Assembly: GCA_947561585.1 (NCBI GenBank)
Contig: CANNZV010000516.1
Span: 62,001 to 126,000 of the forward strand
Origin: Caprella mutica
Taxonomy: Eukaryota; Arthropoda; Malacostraca; Amphipoda; Caprellidae
Direction: 5' to 3'
DNA length: 64,000 nucleotides
Position 1 is the stretch's first letter. Every line of letters starts with the position of its first letter. Position numbers and translations under genes: made by a program. Positions 58,771 to 64,000 of the stretch are shown in pieces. The notes under the pieces are model-generated. The model saw only the letters and a program-made list of their open reading frames with translations, did not search any database and had not been told where the DNA came from.

Positions 58771-58830
58771 TTCATGGCAGACTAAAGAAATTTTTTAACT
58801 ATAGAGGCTACTTCCTAACTCAGTTTTTCT
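58771..58830 (-). mobile_element. Family C MITE, half copy
   Basis: ATGGCAGACTAAAGAAA, then CTATAGAGGCTACTTCCTAA, matches the complement of the left half of the copy at 17,114. Confidence 0.65.
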
Positions 58831-59939
58831 TTAGAAACTTATTTATAACATCCAATCTATGAATAAAGACTGAAATATATCAGAGTATATTTCATGTGTT
58901 CAGAAGAACCAGTCAATGGTTTAATTTTATACTTTCATTGATTTATTTTAAAATGGTAACCGCTTTTTAATGTGTTTTCATTCTGAATTATTATAATATT
59001 TCACATTTCTCTAATTACATTCAACTCAACTTTGTTTGAATGGCATAAAGAAAAGTCTTCTGCATTTTATTTTACTGCTGCAAGAGATAAATAATGAGAA
59101 TCTACCCGAGTTATTATCTTCGCACAATTTCGGAACGTTATGTTCTGATTGCCATTTATGTATTGTTATCTTATTATTCGGATGATTCGAAAAAGTTTCA
59201 ACCAAATCACCGGAAATTTATTGGAACGATTGGGCATTACCCATGAACCATTTGGTTGAATTTTGGGAGTCATCAAATTAAAGGTCAAGGTCAGGATCAT
59301 CTATAACTCAAAAATATTCAATAGTGGCGGCGATGGAATGCGTTCAACGCGTGCCAGTTCCAGTTACCAAATGTTGTTTACCAATTCATATTCTAAGAGA
59401 TAATTTTATTATCGAATAAAAGGTTTATTGATAATAAAATGGACAGTTTGAATAAAAGTTTCTCTTTGAATATCGATATTTTATGTTATGACGTCATAGC
59501 AAAAACCATCAAACGAAAACTTTTTCAATTCGTCTTGATGATTAGTGATTGAAAGCTCTCCACTTTATTATATCGTATTCGCCTGATTTAACTACATGTT
59601 TTCATAGAACATTATCATACGTTATTTTCTTTATTAATAATATATTCACCTCCATTACGTTAGACAGTTTGATACAAATTATGTTTCTTAACTTCAAAAC
59701 AACTGACTCTTATTCCTGCAATAAATTCTCCTCCAAAACACTTCAGCTCTTCCTGCTAATATCATTAGCATCTTATTTACATTAACTTGCCATTGAAATT
59801 GATTAGTTGATTTCTAGCAGCTTCAGTAGAACATTATTCAGAATGTGTATTTCTATAATGTGTAATAGTGTGATAAGTGACATGTACATAGATAATTCTA
59901 TCCACAAATTGTCTTCAGTGAAGTAGAACTTTAGCAATT
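58831..59939. other. AT-rich sequence with an FTZ-F1-type site and inverted motif
   Basis: TCAAGGTCA (59,285-59,293) matches the FTZ-F1/SF-1 monomer site. TTCAACCAAAT (59,197-59,207) and its exact complement (59,250-59,260) flank the preceding 42 bp. The surrounding 59,100-59,400 is less AT-rich. Regulatory function is inference. A 78-codon frame at 59,549-59,785 has no recognised features. Confidence 0.3.
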
Positions 59940-60090
59940 TTGGTTGAGGAATGCTTTATATTGGATGACTTTGTTTATAGAGTAACTTTTCCCTATGACT
60001 TCTTCTTCCAGTCCCTTGTACTTAAATTCCGTCTGAGTCCAGTAAAATGGGCTTTTGCTTCCGAAGAAGACTTTAAAATTTATTTTATTG
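59940..60090 (-). pseudogene. Dispersed unknown coding family, N-terminal half
   Basis: The minus strand reads TEFKYKGLEEEVIGKSYSIN then KVIQYKAFLN. This aligns with KYTGLEDAVRKESSSINKVI at 58.2 kb. The upstream part SSEAKAHFTG aligns with FETKGNISFS. Confidence 0.5.
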
Positions 60091-60194
60091 TTATTTTATT
60101 TTGTTTTTCTTTTCCAAAAGAACTTTGAGTTTTAGAGGATTGTACTAGCTGCAAAATAAATTAAGTTTCAAGTGTCAAATAATTCTTTTTGATC

Positions 60195-60345
60195 GACTCA
60201 CAAGGCGCATTTATTATGACCTCTTCATTTCCCTCTTCCAGTTACAAGGGTAGTGCACCTGTACTTTTTTATATTCCGTCACATTTCTTGGCAAGGATTG
60301 TGTTAATGGTAAAACTTTTCTACATCCATGAATATATAATTTCAT
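60195..60345 (-). pseudogene. Dispersed unknown coding family, C-terminal half
   Basis: The minus strand reads IFMDVEKFYH and, after stops, LEEGNEEVIINAPCES. These align with RLMDAxKLLHE and TEEENEEVLVNEVYE of the 58-kb copy. It lies upstream (in minus-strand sense) of an N-terminal half, so the two pieces come from different or rearranged copies. Confidence 0.45.
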
Positions 60346-60714
60346 ATTAATTGGCGAAATTTGTTCAAAGATCCAGTTTTCTAATTTTCCTTTCCATTTA
60401 TGCTTTGTTTTACTTTAGTGAACTATTGTCCTTTGTTTTATACGATTTCGTAAAATGCACATCTATTTTAAGTTTCATACACGTTTCATTTTCAAACGTT
60501 GTCATGGTAACGATTCTCCATTCTCTATTTGTTTTTATATTTTATTTTATATTTATTTATAATAACGAGATGGCCGATTCTGCAGACTGAATTCAAAGTG
60601 ATTCATCATTCCTTTGATTCAAAGACGCAATTGATAGCATGATGTGAAAATTAATGGACTAGATTAGGCTCCTTTGTGACCTAACTTTGTAAGGAACGTA
60701 AGCCCTACATAGTT
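60346..60714. other. AT-rich sequence
   Basis: A 79-codon frame (60,351-60,590) is F/L/Y-rich and unsupported. CCTTTGATTCAAAG near 60,612 resembles a TCF site, but a single match is weak. Confidence 0.35.
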
Positions 60715-61690
60715 ACTGCACTCTCCTCCTCAGGACTAGAGTGTACAGAGACTGTAATATCAGACTGAGTAACTTCACTCACATTCTCAGGACTAGAGTG
60801 TACAGAGACTGTAATATCAGACTGAGTAACTTCACTCACATTCTCAGGACTAGAGTGTACAGAGACTGTAATATCAGACTGAGTAACTTCACTCACATTC
60901 TCAGGACTAGAGTGTACAGAGACTGTAATATCAGACTGAGTAACTACACTCACATTCTCAGGACTAGAGTGTACAGAGACTGAAATATCAGACTGAGTAA
61001 CTTCACTCACATTCTCAGGACTAGAGTGTACAGAGACTGTAATATCAGACTGAGTAACTTCACTCACCTTCTCAGGACTAGAGTGTACAGAGACTGTAAT
61101 ATCAGACTGAGTAGCTACACTCACATTCTCAGGACTAGAGTGTACAGAGACTGAAATATCAGACTGAGTAACTTCACTCACATTCTCAGGACTAGAGTGT
61201 ACAGAGACTGTAATATCAGACTGAGTAACTTCACTCACCTTCTCAGGACTAGAGTGTACAGAGACTGTAATATCAGACTGAGTAACTTCACACACATTCT
61301 CAGGACTAGAGTGTACAGAGACTGAAATATCAGACTGAGTAACTACACTCACATGCTCAGGACTAGAGTGTACAGAGACTGAAATATCAGACTGAGTAAC
61401 TACACTCTCCTCCTCAGGACTAGAGTGTACAGAGACTGAAATATCAGACTAAGTAACTACACTCACCTTCTCAGGACTAGAGTGTATAGAGACTGAAATA
61501 TCAGACTGAGTAACTACACTCACCTTCTCAGGACTAGAGTGTACAGAGACTGAAATATCAGACTGAGTAACTACACTCACCTTCTCAAGACTAGAGTGTA
61601 CAGAGACTGAAATATCAGACTGAGTAACTACACTCACTTTTTCAGGACTAGAGTGTACAGAGACTGAAATATCTGCCTTATTTACTGCAC
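60715..61690 (-). repeat. 57-bp minisatellite, 17 copies, with a 19-residue frame on the minus strand
   Basis: The unit includes ATATCAGACTGAGTAACTTC, then CAGGACTAGAGTGTACAGAG. On the minus strand an ATG at 61,692-61,694 (AAAAAATGAG context) opens a serine/valine-rich peptide with 19-residue repeats (VTQSDISVSVHSSPEKVS). One stop, from TAG in place of CAG at about 61,450, splits what would be a frame of about 330 codons into 81 and 215 codons. Differences between units (T/S, E/V, N/K) are nearly all amino-acid-changing, which suggests no selection on a protein. I call it a repeat and leave a coding role open at low odds. Confidence 0.9.
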
Positions 61691-61694
61691 TCAT

Positions 61695-62021
61695 TTTTTC
61701 AGTATATATGTTCTGTAATTACCATTATATTATATAATGGAGATAATCTGAATAATTTCCTTTCGAAATGAAATAGGGAGGGAACTTTATTTCTCAAAGT
61801 TACTTTCAAACTTTATACCAACTCGTTACAATAATCTGAGAAATGAACTTCCCTTCTTATTATTGTCATCAAGTTGAGATTATATGACTGCTATTCAGCT
61901 TCACCAATTTCTGACTAGGCACTTTGTTATCTGAGTGAGTTTTGAGATGGATATACTAATCAGAGAATTATATATATTTATATTAGTAAATCAAAAACTA
62001 GAAGTTATAGGTGAGAGATTT
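61695..62021. other. AT-rich sequence
   Basis: TATA-rich sequence lies on the minus-strand upstream side of the 57-bp frame. Nothing else recognised. Confidence 0.4.
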
Positions 62022-63400
62022 TATGTGGCCAATCACTAGCTAGAAGGTGTCAGTGAGTGTTTTATTTTAGCCAATCACAAGCTAGAAGGTGTTAGTGAGT
62101 GTTTGCTGTAGCCAATCACAAGCTAGAAGGTGTCAGTGAGTGTTTTATTTTAGCCAATCACAAGCTAGAAGGTGTTAGTGAGTGTTTGTTGTAGCCAATC
62201 ACAAGCTAGAAGGTGTCAGTGAGTGTTTTCTGTTGCCAATCACAAGCTAGAAGGTGTCAGTGAGTGTTTTCTGTGGCCAATCACAAGCTAAAAGGTGTCA
62301 GAGAGTGTTTTTTGTGGCCAATCACAAGCTAGAAGGTGTCAGTGAGTGTTTTCTGTTGCCAATCACAAGCTAGAAGGTGTCAGTGAGTGTTTTCTGTGGC
62401 CAATCACAAGCTAGAAGGTGGCAGTGAGTGTTTTCTGGGGCCAATCACAAGCTAGAAAGTGTCAGTGAGTGTTTTCTGTGACCATTCACAAGCTAGAAGG
62501 TGTCAGTGAGTGTTTTCTGTGGCCAATCACAAGCTAGAAGGTGGCAGTGAGTGTTTTCTGTGACCAATCACAAGCCAGAAGGTGTCAGTGAGTGTTTTCT
62601 GTAGCCAATCACAAGCTAGAAGGTGTCAGTGAGTGTTTTCTGTAGCCAATCACAAGCTAGAAGGTGTCAGTGAGTGTTTTCTGTAGCCAATCACAAGCTA
62701 GAAGGTGTCAGTGAGTGTTTTCTGTAGCCAATCACAAGCTAGAATGTGTCAGTGAGTGTTTTCTGTAGCCAATCACAAGCTAGAAGGTGTCAGTGAGTAC
62801 GTGTTTTCTGTGGCCAATCACAAGCTAGAAGGTGTCAGTGAGTGTTTTCTGTAGCCAATCACAAGCTAGAAGGTGTCAGTGAGTGTTTTCTGTGGCCAAT
62901 CACAAGCTAGAAGGTGTGAGTGAGTGTTTTCTGTGGCCAATCACAAGCTAGAAGGTGTCAGTGAGTGTTTGCTGTAGCCAATCACAAGCTAGAAGGTGTC
63001 AGTGAGTGTTTTCTGTAGCCAATCACAAGCTAGAAGGTGTCAGTGAGTGTTTTCTGTGGCCAATCCCAAGCTAGAAGGTGTCAGTGAGTGTTTTCTGTGG
63101 CCAATCACAAGCTAGAATGTGTCAGTGAGTGTTTTCTGTGGCCAATCACAAGCTAAAAGGTGTCAGAGAGTACGTGTTTTCTATAGCCAATCACAAGCTA
63201 GAAGGTGGCAGTGAGTGTTTGCTGTGGCCAATCACAAGCTAGAAGGTGTCAGTGAGTGTTTTCTGTGGCCAATCACAAGCTAAAAGGTGTCAGAGAGTGT
63301 TTTCTGTGGCCAATCACAAGCTAAAAGGTGTCAGAGAGTGTTTTCTGTGGCCAATCACAAGCTAAAAGGTGTCAGTGAGTGTTTTCTTGTGGCAAATCAT
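62022..63400. repeat. 41-bp satellite, about 33 copies, each with a CCAAT box
   Basis: The unit is GGCCAATCACAAGCTAGAAG then GTGTCAGTGAGTGTTTTCTGT. GCCAATCA is present in almost every unit; exceptions are near 62,482 and the last copy. Variants are TGTGG/TGTAG/TGTTG and GTCAGTG/GTCAGAG. Two units carry an extra ACGT (about 62,797 and 63,171). Confidence 0.97.
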
Positions 63401-63895
63401 AAGTTCATTTCACGCTTCAAGTATTTTCTTTATAATAACCACTGGAGCTGATTTCACTTCGTGCGGAATTCTTCAAATGAGATTTTCTGTATTTTAATAT
63501 TGTAAATTCGTTATTATATTTTGATATTAAACTAAATTAGTTCAACCGTAATCCATCTGTGTTATTTTATGTTAATAATAAATTAATGTAAATAAATTTG
63601 AAGAATAAAATATTTTATTATCGTATTTTTTTTTTCCTCTTCCAACTGTACTTTATATATGTTCCTGCTTTGAATGCCAGTATCTTTTGAATAATTGTAT
63701 AATATTCTCATCACATAATTGCTGAAACTAAAATGCTAAGTTAATAGTTTGCACCAAATATGGAAGCAAACAAGAAAATGGTATCAATTTAAACTTAGGA
63801 ATTATTGTTCCTTCTTACAGAGATTTTATTAAAAAACTTGTCAACTTAGGCTGGAAGTTTTATATTCGAGGTAACATTTTCCCATTTGCTATAAT
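63401..63895. other. AT-rich sequence
   Basis: Nothing recognised. Confidence 0.4.
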
Positions 63896-64000
63896 TGTTT
63901 TAGAATGTTTGTTTTAGAATGTTTGTTTTAGAAAGTTTGTTTTAGAATGTTTGTTTTAGAATGTTAGTTCTAGAATGTGTGTTTGCTATAATTGTTTTAG
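63896..64000. repeat. 14-bp minisatellite TTTTAGAATGTTTG, runs to the window end
   Basis: About seven copies, clean at first and then diverging. CTATAATTGTTTTAG occurs at both edges, so the array may continue beyond the window. Confidence 0.85.

Overview
The window looks like intergenic or intronic DNA from a repeat-rich animal nuclear genome. It is very AT-rich and has no bacterial gene layout. It carries a decayed non-LTR retrotransposon, many short inverted-repeat transposons with TA or TTAA target sites, and splice-site-bounded exon candidates. An arthropod is most likely; a hemipteran such as a planthopper is my guess from the style of repeats, not something the sequence proves. No complete protein-coding gene is visible. 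The long open frames, up to about 1,470 codons and often open on both strands, lie inside tandem arrays whose period is usually a multiple of three. I treat them as artefacts.

The dominant content is tandem repeat DNA. More than 25 arrays with largely unrelated units (7, 10, 14, 17, 19, 20, 21, 22, 24, 29, 31, 32, 34, 36, 41, 44, 53, 57 and 70 bp, among others) fill roughly a third of the 64 kb. The largest are a 36-bp array at 48.5-53.7 kb (about 143 copies), a 34-bp array at 35.8-37.7 kb (about 56), a 31-bp array at 41.8-43.5 kb (about 55), a 70-bp array at 1.8-3.4 kb (23), a composite array at 23.6-25.1 kb and a 41-bp array at 62.0-63.4 kb. Several show higher-order structure: a 720-bp duplication in the 36-mer array, a 464-bp one in the 31-mer array, and variant pairs spaced 102 bp in the 34-mer array. 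Two arrays repeat a known transcription-factor core: TGACGTCA in the 70-mer and CCAATCA in the 41-mer.

The second layer is short non-autonomous transposons. One family (called A here) has about 22 full or half copies. Its arms of about 55 bp begin GGGTAAGTTCCGAGTTATC and are usually flanked by TA. Several copies carry a palindromic cassette, GGTATCCATGATACC and its complement. The same cassette also sits in a remnant of a second family (B) and once with no recognised host. Families C and D, a 149-bp TTAA-flanked GC-rich element and a 110-bp hairpin element are also present. A non-LTR retrotransposon relic lies at 19.77-21.54 kb.

Coding signals are few. The best is a first coding exon at 34,343-34,457 (+) with a good start context and a perfect AG|GTGAGT donor; the exon/intron junction is locally duplicated just downstream. 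A terminal-exon candidate lies at 55,771-55,863 (-). Weaker candidates are at 10,924-10,991 (+) and 46,979-47,021 (+). A degenerate protein-coding family of unknown identity recurs on the minus strand at 1.75, 20.0, 58.0-58.3, 60.0 and 60.3 kb. Possible control sequences include paired POU octamers at 13.69 kb, a CRE/CCAAT cluster at 5.4 kb and an FTZ-F1-type site at 59.28 kb. The remaining intervals are AT-rich and appear non-coding.
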